A DNA stretch of 64,000 bases from Clostridia bacterium (GTDB lineage: Bacteria; Bacillota; Clostridia; Lachnospirales; Lachnospiraceae). The notes beneath the pieces are model-generated. The model saw only the letters and a program-made list of their open reading frames with translations. It was not told where the DNA came from and searched no databases. The stretch lies in NCBI GenBank assembly GCA_910575245.1, contig CAJTEN010000001.1, positions 1 through 64,000 on the forward strand, written 5' to 3'. Below are positions 1-8,400 of the stretch, in pieces; within the stretch, counting starts at the first letter, position 1; each line of letters starts with the position of its first letter. Position numbers and translations under genes: made by a program.

Positions 1-56
1 AGAGACAAGGAAATCCGCATACCCCGCTTTTGAGGGAGCAGAGCGAGCGAAAAAGT

Positions 57-99
57 CAAGTGCTGTGAGAGGCGACGTAGGAGCCGCTCACAGTGCTTG
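57..99. repeat. imperfect inverted repeat / hairpin
   Basis: The arms at 57-69 and 87-99 read CAAGTGCTGTGAG and CTCACAGTGCTTG, which pair over 13 positions with two mismatches around a 17-base loop. It could be a terminator, part of an oriT or the end of an element cut by the window edge. Nothing in the sequence decides between these. Confidence 0.4.
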
Positions 100-122
100 A
101 GTGCTTGCACCGGGGTAGTTGA

Positions 123-257
123 TTAAGTAGACCATAGAAATACGATACCCAGCACAACATACAGGGCGGCAAATGAAATATTTGCTTTCACGGCACTAAC
201 AACCGCAGCAGCCAGACAGACAATACCCAAAATCAATCGAAAATAAAAATGACGCAT
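123..257 (-). CDS. small hydrophobic membrane protein (44 aa)
   Basis: The peptide starts MRHFYFRL and is mostly one or two hydrophobic stretches (ILGIVCLAAAVVSA, then FAALYVVLGIVFL) with almost no polar loop, so it is probably a single- or double-pass membrane peptide. The start at 257 is chosen over a longer open frame because an AGAGG ribosome binding site lies just upstream and the extra N-terminal residues look non-coding. Function is unknown. Confidence 0.5.
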   Translation of the reverse strand: MRHFYFRLILGIVCLAAAVVSAVKANISFAALYVVLGIVFLWST

Positions 258-637
258 AATATAACCTCTATTTCGTTTTGTGTGTGAGTTTCTGTTACAG
301 TCATAGCATACTGCAAAAGCGACATTTCTTCCGCTTTGTCCATAATCGGTAGGTTTTTGTCCATAAAAGAACAGACCGCCAGCATGGACGGTGTGCTGCG
401 GCAGGGACAGCGGATTCATTGTTGCTAAACAGGAAATGGATGGGAAAGGCGCTATATGTCAAATGATTGGACATCTTCAAGACCTGCACAACCATCAAAG
501 CTATCTCCACATTGTAACATTTCTTCTTTATATGACATAACCTGTTTTGCATATTGTTTAGATGGTCTAACCAACATCAATTCACACATCACATTCATTC
601 TCACAAATTTATGGTAAACTTATAACCACATAACCCG
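258..637. other. 380 bases without a recognisable gene
   Basis: A minus-strand frame over 301-552 has no ribosome binding site and an unnatural composition. The stretch upstream of 257 must contain the promoter of the small membrane gene. No clear terminator, repeat or RNA is seen. Confidence 0.4.
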
Positions 638-1405
638 TTACAATTTCTTTACAATTTCGATTGCAGAGATAATTAAATCATATCGGATATTCTTTTGCAT
701 ATTCCAATTTCTGGAATCCCACTCCTCACCGCTTACATCATCACCGGCATATAATAACTGGGCAAGCGGAATATTGTAATACTGGGACACCGCAAAAAAG
801 GCTGCCGCTTCCATTTCTACAGCTATACATCCCTCGTTTCGCCTTAATTCAACCATATCAGGAGTTTCTCTGTATATAGCGTCGCTTGTCCATGTTTTCC
901 CGGTTGTAAATGGAATCCCCATTTGTTCCAAACACGAAACAACAGTCTTAACCGTTTCTTTATGGCATTCCACTTCACGGGATGGCTCCAAATAATGATA
1001 GGAGGTCCCCTCATCTCTAACCGCAGAAACAGGGATAATGATTTCCCCCACTTTACTATCCTTTGTCAATGCCCCTGCGCCCCCGCAGATTATGAATTTC
1101 TCACATCCCATAGCATGAAGTTCTTCAATTGCTACAGCTGCACCCGGTGCACCACATAATGCCATTGTAATACAAAGCTTATCTGTACCATATCCATATT
1201 CATAAATCGGTATATCAAGCACTTCTGAATTAAGATAGCCAATGACAGGAAGATTGTTTTCCGAAACAAACTGTTCCAATTCCTTCCTGAAAAAAGTAAC
1301 CACACATTTTTCAGGAAGGCTTTTAGCCAAAAAATTCGTTGCCTGAATAATCGGATTTTTACCAGTGTCATATTCACATATAGGATATTTATTCTTCAAT
1401 ACCAC
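638..1405 (-). CDS. nucleoside phosphorylase (uridine/purine phosphorylase family)
   Basis: The protein belongs to the PNP_UDP_1 family, which cleaves nucleosides with phosphate to give a free base and ribose-1-phosphate in cytoplasmic salvage. Visible signatures are the glycine-rich GAPGAA and CGGAGAL segments typical of the phosphate-binding core, and AVEMEAAAFF, the substrate-pocket glutamate motif. Length (about 255 aa) fits the family. An ATG at 1420 has no ribosome binding site, whereas GGAGGT lies 8 bases before a GTG at 1405, so I prefer the later start. Base specificity cannot be read from sequence. It stands alone, transcribed away from the IS element on its right. Confidence 0.85.
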   Translation of the reverse strand: MVLKNKYPICEYDTGKNPIIQATNFLAKSLPEKCVVTFFRKELEQFVSENNLPVIGYLNSEVLDIPIYEYGYGTDKLCITMALCGAPGAAVAIEELHAMGCEKFIICGGAGALTKDSKVGEIIIPVSAVRDEGTSYHYLEPSREVECHKETVKTVVSCLEQMGIPFTTGKTWTSDAIYRETPDMVELRRNEGCIAVEMEAAAFFAVSQYYNIPLAQLLYAGDDVSGEEWDSRNWNMQKNIRYDLIISAIEIVKKL

Positions 1406-1559
1406 GCCTTTTACCTCCATTTCGACTTGTCAATGGCTCCATTATACTGCGATCACTTTCCAAAAGGAATAGACTTTAAAAAAATCCATTTCAATGTAAT
1501 GGACACTATTCTCCTGAATTTACTCTTGTTCCCTGTAAATCCCTAAATGAAAAAGTATT

Positions 1560-2226
1560 TTAATCCCCCATCTGAGATGGGGAGAATGGAATAAGCCGTA
1601 GCGTTGCCTAGAGTACCAAAATAAAAACCTCCAATGATATAATGAAGTGGGTTCGCAACCACAACAGAAATCAAAGGAGGTATCCATAATGGATAATCAA
1701 AGTATACAACATACGCGGTGGAATTGCACGTACCATATTGTATTTATCCCGAAATACCGGAAAAAGGTGATGTATGGAAGCAATAAAAGGGATTTAGTGG
1801 AGATCATCAAAAAATTATGTGAGATGAAAGGGATACAGCTTATTGAAGGGAAAGTATGTGTGGATCATATTCATATGTACGTGGCAATACCGCCCAAGAT
1901 GAGCGTATCAGAAGTCATGTCATATCTGAAAGGGAAGAGTGCCCTGATGTTTTATGGCAGACATCCGGAGATACGGACAAAATGGGGAGACCGACATTTA
2001 TGGGCGAGAGGATATTATGTGGCGACAGTCGGGAATGTAAATGAGGAGACGATTCGAAATTATATCCGGGAACAAGAAGAAAATGATAAGTTAGGGGAAG
2101 CCACAAAGTAAAAGAGCCTCCACCGGAGGCAACCAGTACTAATGGTGATAGCGAACCCGCCTCTGGCGGAACCAGTAATAGACCCCGGAGGGGTTACAAT
2201 TAAACCCCCATTTGAAATGGGGGTTG
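1560..2226 (+). mobile_element. IS200/IS605-family insertion sequence, apparently complete
   Basis: About 670 bases holding one transposase gene between subterminal hairpins. The left hairpin is CCCCATC-TGA-GATGGGG at 1566-1582. The right one has 11-base arms at 2203-2213 and 2215-2225 (AACCCCCATTT and its complement). There are no terminal inverted repeats or target duplication, as expected for single-strand HUH transposition. A stem-like CGAACCCGCCTCTGGCGG stretch lies between gene and right end. The right end abuts the stop codon of a broken gene at 2231. Exact ends are inferred. Confidence 0.85.
1689..2111 (+). CDS. tnpA: IS200/IS605 transposase TnpA (Y1 HUH type)
   Basis: A 140-residue Y1 transposase that cuts and rejoins single-stranded DNA at the element's hairpins. 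The HUH metal-binding motif is seen as DHIHM around residue 58, and the C-terminal YYVATVG...IRNYIREQ segment carries the tyrosine region. The start at 1689 (MDNQSIQH) is chosen because AAAGGAGG lies just upstream; an upstream in-frame ATG at 1647 lacks a site. No TnpB partner is present, so it is an IS200-like single-gene element. The reading frame is intact and the element could be active. Confidence 0.93.
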   Translation: MDNQSIQHTRWNCTYHIVFIPKYRKKVMYGSNKRDLVEIIKKLCEMKGIQLIEGKVCVDHIHMYVAIPPKMSVSEVMSYLKGKSALMFYGRHPEIRTKWGDRHLWARGYYVATVGNVNEETIRNYIREQEENDKLGEATK

Positions 2227-2230
2227 CTAA

Positions 2231-2410
2231 CTAAATCCTGCTATCATCCCCAAATTTTATGGGCTGGCCGTTCGGAAGGGTATATTCAATGTTGGCAAAG
2301 GAACCTTTCAGTGCATTCAGTTCTGTTACTTCTTCCATATCCGGAATCTGCAGCGCATTGAAGGCCGCAATCAGCTTTTCTTTCAATTCGCTTAACGCTG
2401 TTTTGCCTTT
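2231..2410 (-). pseudogene. C-terminal remnant of an unrecognised gene
   Basis: The minus strand reads in frame GKTALSELKEKLIAAFNALQ and on to GQPIKFGDDSRI followed by TAG at 2233-2231. There is no start codon or ribosome binding site and a stop lies close upstream. This looks like the last ~55 codons of a protein whose 5' part was lost. The neighbouring IS ends five bases from its stop codon. The family is not recognised. Confidence 0.45.
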
Positions 2411-2411
2411 T

Positions 2412-2873
2412 TTACAGCTTCCTTATAGGAAAAAACATATACCCTTTCCCAGTCTTTAGACAGGTATAATCATGGACTGCGCCCGCCAGAGCAATACCAT
2501 TGTCCTTCAGATATTGGATTACTTCTGAAAAGGTATTATCATTTTCACGTTCCACATAAATATACTCATAGTCGGGTATCACCCATTTTGTCCAACCGTC
2601 GGGGGCTTGGGCATCCTCATTACACTCCACCCCTGCAAGGTAAAGTCCTTTCTGAAAGCCCTCCCAGGGCTGGAAGGAACGGGAAAAGTCAGACATTGCG
2701 CCCCATATTCCGCTGATGTTTCCATCTTCATCTTTCTTTGCCAGATGCGCTACTTCTCCAAAATGGGAATTTGCCTCATCCCATAACTTCTGAATAAAGC
2801 CGGCTCCGTCCATTGTTGACCCTTCTTTTCCGATTACAACAAAGGATTCTTTTTCGCATATTTCGATTTTCAT
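2412..2873 (-). CDS. GyrI-like / effector-binding domain protein
   Basis: A 153-residue stand-alone GyrI-like (AraC-type effector-binding) domain. It has the usual repeated alpha-beta layout, beginning MKIEICEKESFVVIG, with YIYVERE in the middle and a C-terminal YMFFPIRKL strand. Such proteins bind small hydrophobic ligands or, in some cases, gyrase. No DNA-binding domain is attached, so it is not a regulator on its own. The start at 2873 has GGAAG about 11 bases upstream. It is transcribed toward the gene remnant at 2231-2410. Confidence 0.8.
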   Translation of the reverse strand: MKIEICEKESFVVIGKEGSTMDGAGFIQKLWDEANSHFGEVAHLAKKDEDGNISGIWGAMSDFSRSFQPWEGFQKGLYLAGVECNEDAQAPDGWTKWVIPDYEYIYVERENDNTFSEVIQYLKDNGIALAGAVHDYTCLKTGKGYMFFPIRKL

Positions 2874-3211
2874 TGATTTGTTACTTCCTTCGCTTTATGT
2901 TTCATTTCATTTTAAAGGCTCTCTTTTTTCTCGTCCAAAGATCCGGATGGCTTTTGATAAAATCTTTTACCATCTTAGTCATAGTTTTTGGAGTTATCCT
3001 TTCTGGTTATTTTACCACTATTGACCGATTTCAGAAAGATCCGAAAACAATCCCCTTCTCAAAATCGGTCTATGAAAAAACAAGAAACAAGTTCATTTTT
3101 TCTTAAGATGATTTAGAGGTTTTTTAGAGACTACTCTGATAGAATGGATAAAAAATTCGCAGAAATACTGGATAAACTGTGGATTTATATTTTATAAGAG
3201 AGGAGAACAAC
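2874..3211. other. 338-base divergent intergenic region
   Basis: It lies between the minus-strand GyrI-like gene and the plus-strand lipoprotein gene and must hold both promoters. A hydrophobic plus-strand frame from about 2899 to 3106 exists but lacks a ribosome binding site, so I do not call it a gene. A good GAGAGGAG site for the lipoprotein is at its right edge. Confidence 0.35.
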
Positions 3212-3868
3212 ATGAAAAAGAAAACAAGGAAAATAGTCTTATTGACAGGAGTATTGTGTGTTTTGAGCCTTGCCGTGTGTGCCTGTGGAAAGGCGGAGGA
3301 TGTAGCGGAACCGCAGGTAGTCCAGGGAGAACCGATTCCGGAGGATGAGACAAAAGAAGAGGATGCTACTCCGGAACCGTCCGCAGAAACAGAAGGCACA
3401 GAAGACGAAGACAAGCAGGAAAGTCCAGAGGCTGAAACGGTGCCGGAATCCGGAGAAAACAGTAATTCAGGAACAGACAGTACACAGAAAGAAGAGCCGG
3501 AGGCGAAAAGTACATCCGGCACATCGGCGCAATGGGTTGAGAGCATGCCGAATCTGGAGGGAGATGCCAAAGACTTGAAAGACGGGCAGTTGACCGTGGT
3601 TGAATATGTTACTGAAAAAGCGGATAACGGCGGTGATATCGTGGTATCGCCTGGCAGCGGGGATGATTCGGAGTTTAACAAGGTTACCGTTACATATGAT
3701 GAAAACACGCTGTTTGCCATACAGACAATTTATGATGGAGGAGCCAGGGATGAAATGTCAGAAGCGACAGCGGCAGACCTGGCAGACGGACAGCATATCC
3801 AGGTATGGGGAAGTTCTTCAGGCAGCAGTCTGAAAGCAACCCAGATCTGTATTGTAAAAGTGGCATAA
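3212..3868 (+). CDS. secreted lipoprotein with acidic linker
   Basis: The product (218 aa) opens with a lipoprotein signal: MKKKTRKIVLL, a hydrophobic core, and a cysteine pair in LAVCACGK, one of which should be lipidated. Residues ~25-105 are a low-complexity Glu/Ser/Thr/Pro linker. The remaining ~110 residues form a small folded domain (VTVTYDENTLFAIQTIYD and a C-terminal QICIVKVA strand) that I do not recognise. The start is at the MKKK methionine because GAGAGGAG sits just before it; an earlier ATG lacks a site. It is probably anchored outside the membrane. No operon partner is evident. Confidence 0.8.
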   Translation: MKKKTRKIVLLTGVLCVLSLAVCACGKAEDVAEPQVVQGEPIPEDETKEEDATPEPSAETEGTEDEDKQESPEAETVPESGENSNSGTDSTQKEEPEAKSTSGTSAQWVESMPNLEGDAKDLKDGQLTVVEYVTEKADNGGDIVVSPGSGDDSEFNKVTVTYDENTLFAIQTIYDGGARDEMSEATAADLADGQHIQVWGSSSGSSLKATQICIVKVA

Positions 3869-4028
3869 ATGATTTTTGTCCTCTTTTGAAAGGATGATAA
3901 GCCTCCATTTCTTTTACAAAAAACGGGCATGTCTGAAAAAATTTCCAAAAGAGACAGGATGCAGGAGCGGACATGGAACAAGGGAGAAGTCAGCCGGTTT
4001 GGAGGGGAGAGAGCCGGAGGAAAATGTT

Positions 4029-4364
4029 ATGCCGATTGTTCCGCCCGGCAATGCTTTGGATGATATGATATTGGAAAGCGGGGATAGATTTTTTGAAACG
4101 AGTCGGGCAATGGAGAATTGCTTATTTGAAGTAAACTGCATTATGGGGAGAAGAACAATAGATATCATTTTATTTGTGGGCATAATCGTCTGTCTTATTA
4201 TAACGGCATATACAGGGTATGCGACGATAGAAAAATTAAAGGGGGAACGAGCTGACAGCAGGTATCTGCGAAGAGATTGTATTCAGGGGATTTTTACTGT
4301 ATCTTTTGGGGAAAATTTTTCTGGAACTATCGCCGTTTCTTTGGGCAGTTCATTTCCTATTTGA
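4029..4364 (+). CDS. possible small single-pass membrane protein
   Basis: A 111-codon frame starting MPIVPPGNAL with GGAGG at the right distance. One clear membrane segment (IDIILFVGIIVCLIITAYTGY) is followed by a short basic stretch. The last ~35 residues look like read-through into unrelated DNA, and the next feature is a gene fragment, so the 3' end may be damaged. Family not recognised. Confidence 0.35.
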   Translation: MPIVPPGNALDDMILESGDRFFETSRAMENCLFEVNCIMGRRTIDIILFVGIIVCLIITAYTGYATIEKLKGERADSRYLRRDCIQGIFTVSFGENFSGTIAVSLGSSFPI

Positions 4365-4396
4365 TATTTCAGCCGCATTTTTATGTGAGGACAAAT

Positions 4397-4504
4397 ATGA
4401 GGTTTGAAGCCGTGATTTTTGACATGGATGGTACACTGCTTGATTCGATGGATGTATATAATCCTCTGTTTGTGGAACTGACTGTGACAAATATAATAGG
4501 GTAG
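4397..4504 (+). pseudogene. N-terminal fragment of a HAD-family phosphatase
   Basis: The frame begins MRFEAVIFDMDGTLLDSM, which is HAD motif I (DxDGT, the aspartate nucleophile), as in beta-phosphoglucomutase-like enzymes. It stops after 35 codons, where a normal protein has 210-230. All later motifs are missing, so it cannot be an active enzyme. A strong terminator follows directly, suggesting a deletion joined the 5' end of the gene to foreign DNA. Confidence 0.75.
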
Positions 4505-4510
4505 AAAAGA

Positions 4511-4557
4511 AAAGCCGGCGGTACAGATAGATTATCTGTACTGCTGGCTTTTTTTTT
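4511..4557 (+). terminator. strong intrinsic terminator
   Basis: A stem of about 16 pairs (AGCCGGCGGTACAGATA against its near-complement TATCTGTACTGCTGGCT, loop GATTA-like) is followed by eight or nine T residues. Confidence 0.85.
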
Positions 4558-4580
4558 GCCTTGTGGCATAAGAATTCCAT

Positions 4581-4800
4581 TTACAGAGCTTCTGTCAGTT
4601 CCTGCCAGAGCCGTGGCGGTGGCAAGTAATACGGACAGGTCTTTCTCGTCACATTGAGAAAGAAGCCGCAGCAATTCATGGTATGTAGAGTCTGTTTTGT
4701 GACTGTCTAAGAAGAAACAGTCATCCGCAGATATATTCAGCGTTCTGCAGATATGGTAGAAACCTTCAATACTGGGGGAACAGTGGCAGCTTTCAGTGCG
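4581..4800 (-). pseudogene. C-terminal remnant of an XRE-type helix-turn-helix regulator
   Basis: The minus strand encodes SPSIEGFYHICRTLNISADD, then YHELLRLLSQCDEKDLSVLL, the typical end of the XRE DNA-binding domain and the helix after it. The natural ending appears to be LWQELTEAL and TAA at 4583-4581, but this is in another frame than the upstream part, so there is a frameshift near 4600. The first ~40 residues are absent. Non-functional remnant. Confidence 0.6.
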
Positions 4801-4905
4801 TTTTTGAAAACATGGTTCATCAGAGAGCATTATACGCAGGCGCTGGAAGATTATGCCGGGGAGATTGCGCTGGCGGGGTATGATAAGAAAAGAAAGAACA
4901 GCTAA
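4801..4905 (+). pseudogene. unrecognised C-terminal gene fragment
   Basis: A plus-strand frame reads TWFIREHYTQALEDYAGEIA to a TAA at 4903-4905. It has no start and runs back into the antisense of the XRE remnant. It looks like the tail of a protein left by a deletion. Not identified. Confidence 0.25.
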
Positions 4906-5089
4906 GAGGAAACTCAAAGCTGTTTTTTTGATATCGTAAAAGTGGAACATGAAAAGAAAATAGCGTTGTGCGTTTTCAACGGACAACGCAGCTGGATATA
5001 TGGTTATAAAGATATCGCCTTGACAAATTTGAAGTGGGGGGGGGTAGAATTTAGAAAAAAGCATATAGACCATGCAAAGGAGAGTGCGT

Positions 5090-5426
5090 ATGAACACGAA
5101 TGGAAAGTATGTGTTGCTGTATCAATATTTACAAGGAGACATGGCGGTTGACGACAAGATCAGGCAGGTCAAGGAGACATTTCCGTGTATGTCCGGCGTT
5201 TATGAGCAGGATCTGAGGATTTCGTTATGAGAAATGGGGAATCGGAGAGCCGAATGATACCATGAAAAAACATCTGCGTCAGTATTTTGCGGAACGTAAT
5301 GTGAACTGGATCAGAGGGGTGGACGCGGGATATCCGAGGGTACTCGAGGTGCTTCGGGGGATCGTGGAAAATATGCCGAACGAAAGCTATGAGATAGCGG
5401 AAGTGTCAGGAATCAGGTTGGATTGA
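5090..5426 (+). pseudogene. frameshifted small gene of unknown function
   Basis: An ATG with an AGGAGAG site upstream starts MNTNGKYVLLYQYLQGDM and stops at 5230. The next frame continues smoothly as YEKWGIGEPNDTMKKHLRQY and ends RLD-TGA at 5424-5426. The two parts together would give a ~110-residue protein if one base near 5225 were restored. I do not recognise the family. Confidence 0.45.
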
Positions 5427-5487
5427 TATCAGAACAAGGGATGTCAGGTAACCGAATCGAAGTAGAAAATGAAATGAGAGGGAAAAG

Positions 5488-8400
5488 ATGATGAAGTGGA
5501 CAAAGAAAGCAGGACAGGTAAGGCGTAGGCTTATGGCGGGATTCTTCTGCCTTAGCCTGCTGGCGGCTGATCTGGCAACTGTGTTTCCGGTATTGGCACA
5601 GGAGACTGCTATGGCGGCGGAGCAGACGGAGAGTTCCGGTGAAAGCATGTCGGGTGAGATAATGAATCCTGGCATGGAGGTGCAGGAAGAGACAGTGCAG
5701 GAGCCTGAAGCGGACAGCAGCGCAGAAGAAATGGAGGATGACGGAAGCCAGACACAGAACCCGGACAGCGGGGATGCGGAAGATCAGGTGCAGGATCCTG
5801 ATGACGGAGAGGGAACGGAAAACGACGAAACATCTAAGGGTGAATGGAATAACGAAGATGAGAATACCGCCCCCTCGGACGGCGCAGCGGATGACGGGGA
5901 AAGGGAACAGGACACGTCTGATGAGGAAGATACTTTAACGGATGATATGATAGAAGTACCGGAGACGCCCGGTGCGGATGAGACAACGGAAGAAGAAACA
6001 GACGACCCGGAGGAAGCGGAGTCTGTTTCAGATAATTCCGTGTCGGAGAATACGCTGGAAGAACAGAAAGAGGTGCGCGCATTGGCAGTGCCGGCGGATG
6101 CGATCGCAAGCGGCAGCTATGGGAATATCACTTGGGTAGTGGATAAAGACGGAAAGCTGACGGTGGAAGGAACGGGGGATTTTGCAAGCATTGGGGGAGG
6201 AAGCACTGCACGTCCGCGGGGACCGTGGTGCACGGATTTTTATACAAGGGGTAAAATCAAGACCGCGGAGATTAAAGTGACCGGAATGACGGATGCCTCT
6301 TATATGTTTAGCGATTGCTATAACTTAACAAAAATCAGTTTTACAGGATCCGATACCGGGTCAGTGACTGACATGTCCGGAATGTTTCAGGGCTGCTACA
6401 AACTGGAAACTGTTGATTTGGGACAAAACTTTCATACGGGAAATGTAACGGATATGTCCAGCATGTTTAGTGGTTGTAGTGGTCTGAAAAATGCAGACGT
6501 AAGCGGTTTCAATACTTCAAGTGTGACAAATATGTCCGCCATGTTTTATGGGTGCACCAATTGGGGAGATATGAACTTAAGCGGCTGGGATACGGGAAAG
6601 ACTACAGATATGCGACATATGTTTACAAACTGTGACTTTCAGCAGATCGTGCTGGGCGGTAGTTTTACAACACATAGTGTTACGGATATGAGCTATATGT
6701 TCGCATGCAACAGTGATCCGGAAAGTCTTTACGGGTGTAGTGTTGGTCAGGAAAGGCAGAATTTAACCGGGCTTGATCTGGCGTGGCTTGATCTGAGCAG
6801 CGTCACGACGCTGCGCGGTATCTTTGAGGGATGTAATGTGAGGGGGCTTGACTTTGGGAGACTGGATACGAGTGTTACGACAACACTTGGAGGATTATTC
6901 AGTACTTGTGATCTGACAGGAGTGGATTTTAGTAAACTGCGAACTGATACTATAACAGATATGAACCGTATGTTCGCCAACAGCAAAGGGGATATTGATC
7001 TGCGTACCCTTAATACGGAGCATGTGACAGACATGTCTTATATGTTTGCGAGTGCGGATGGCGGTGGCATAGGCGGTTACAGGCAGCCAATCTATTGTTT
7101 AACCAGTATTGATCTGAGTGGACTGGATACTTCAAATGTGACAAACATGGATTCCATGTTTAGAGGTCAGTCTGAGCTGACCAGTATTGATCTGAGTGGA
7201 CTGGATACTTCAAATGTGACAAACATGGATTCCATGTTTGGCATTATGCCTAAGCTGACAAGCATTGATCTGGGCGGATTGGACACTTCAAAGGTAGAAA
7301 GTACGAACAGTATGTTTGGAAGGTGTAGTGGTCTGACACAGATTGACTTGAGCGGAGTGGACTTTGGGAATGTAACTACGATGACCGGCATGTTTTCCGT
7401 GTGTAGCAGCTTGCAGGAGGTAAAACTGGGAAACCTTGGAACTGCTGAGCTGCATATGATCGATGACATCGGAGAATCTACATATTTACCGGTGGCGGAT
7501 ATGTTTGATAGCTGTACGAGCCTGGAAACCCTGGACATGAGTAACTTTAATTATGAATATCTGGAGGATGGCTGGTCACAGCTTGCGCCGCTCTATAACT
7601 GTGAAAAGCTTACCATGCTCTACACGCCCTATAATGTAAAGATTAACATTGCCATTACAGGAGGTGACGATGATAAAGGGGACGAGGAGTGGTACATGGC
7701 TGACGGCACGAAGCTTACGGATAACTGCCTGCCCAAAAACCTTCCGTACAGCGTCCTGATCCAGAAAGGCAGCAAGCCGGCTGTCTCCGAGGCGCGCATG
7801 GAAGTCTCTAAGAAGAAGACCCTTTACGGCTGCGGCGAGACGATCGGGACGGACGACCTGACCGTGACCTATTACGGGGCGGACGGCAGCGTCCGGAAGC
7901 TGGTGCAGTCAGACGGCCAGACGGACGGCTATACCACCAACGCAGCGTCCCTCTCTACAACGGAGCCGGGAACGTTGGAACTGATCGTGACTTACACGAA
8001 GGACGGGAAGACGCTGACGGGAAAGGTCACGCTGACTGTGGCGCACATTCTGACCGCCGCAAATACAACTGTCAAGCTTCCGTCAGAAAGCGACTATAAC
8101 TATATATACGATGGGACACCCAAGACGCCGAACCCGCTTACGGTAACTTATACCAGACCGGCGGCAGACGGCACGGAAACGACGGTAACATTGACAGAAG
8201 ACACAGACTATACCGTAACCTATCGCAATAACGTAAATGCATATGAAGAGCCCGGAGCGGATGGGACAGGAGAAGCTTCTGGGGAGTCAGGCGGTAATGC
8301 CGGAACAGAAAGCGGCACAGGTATTGCAGCTGTCTCATCCGGCAGCGCGGCGGTGCCGGCGGTAATCATCAAAGGTATGGGAAAATACAGCGGTACGGCT

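Noticed and set aside
301..552. Minus-strand ORF of 83 codons
   Set aside because: No ribosome binding site, Trp/Lys/Arg-rich unnatural composition, no recognisable domain.
2899..3106. Hydrophobic plus-strand ORF upstream of the lipoprotein gene
   Set aside because: No ribosome binding site; AT-rich divergent promoter DNA readily gives Phe/Leu/Ile-rich frames.
6295..7550. Regular repeats taken as a CRISPR-like array
   Set aside because: The repeats are in frame, code for DUF285 leucine-rich units and vary as protein repeats do.
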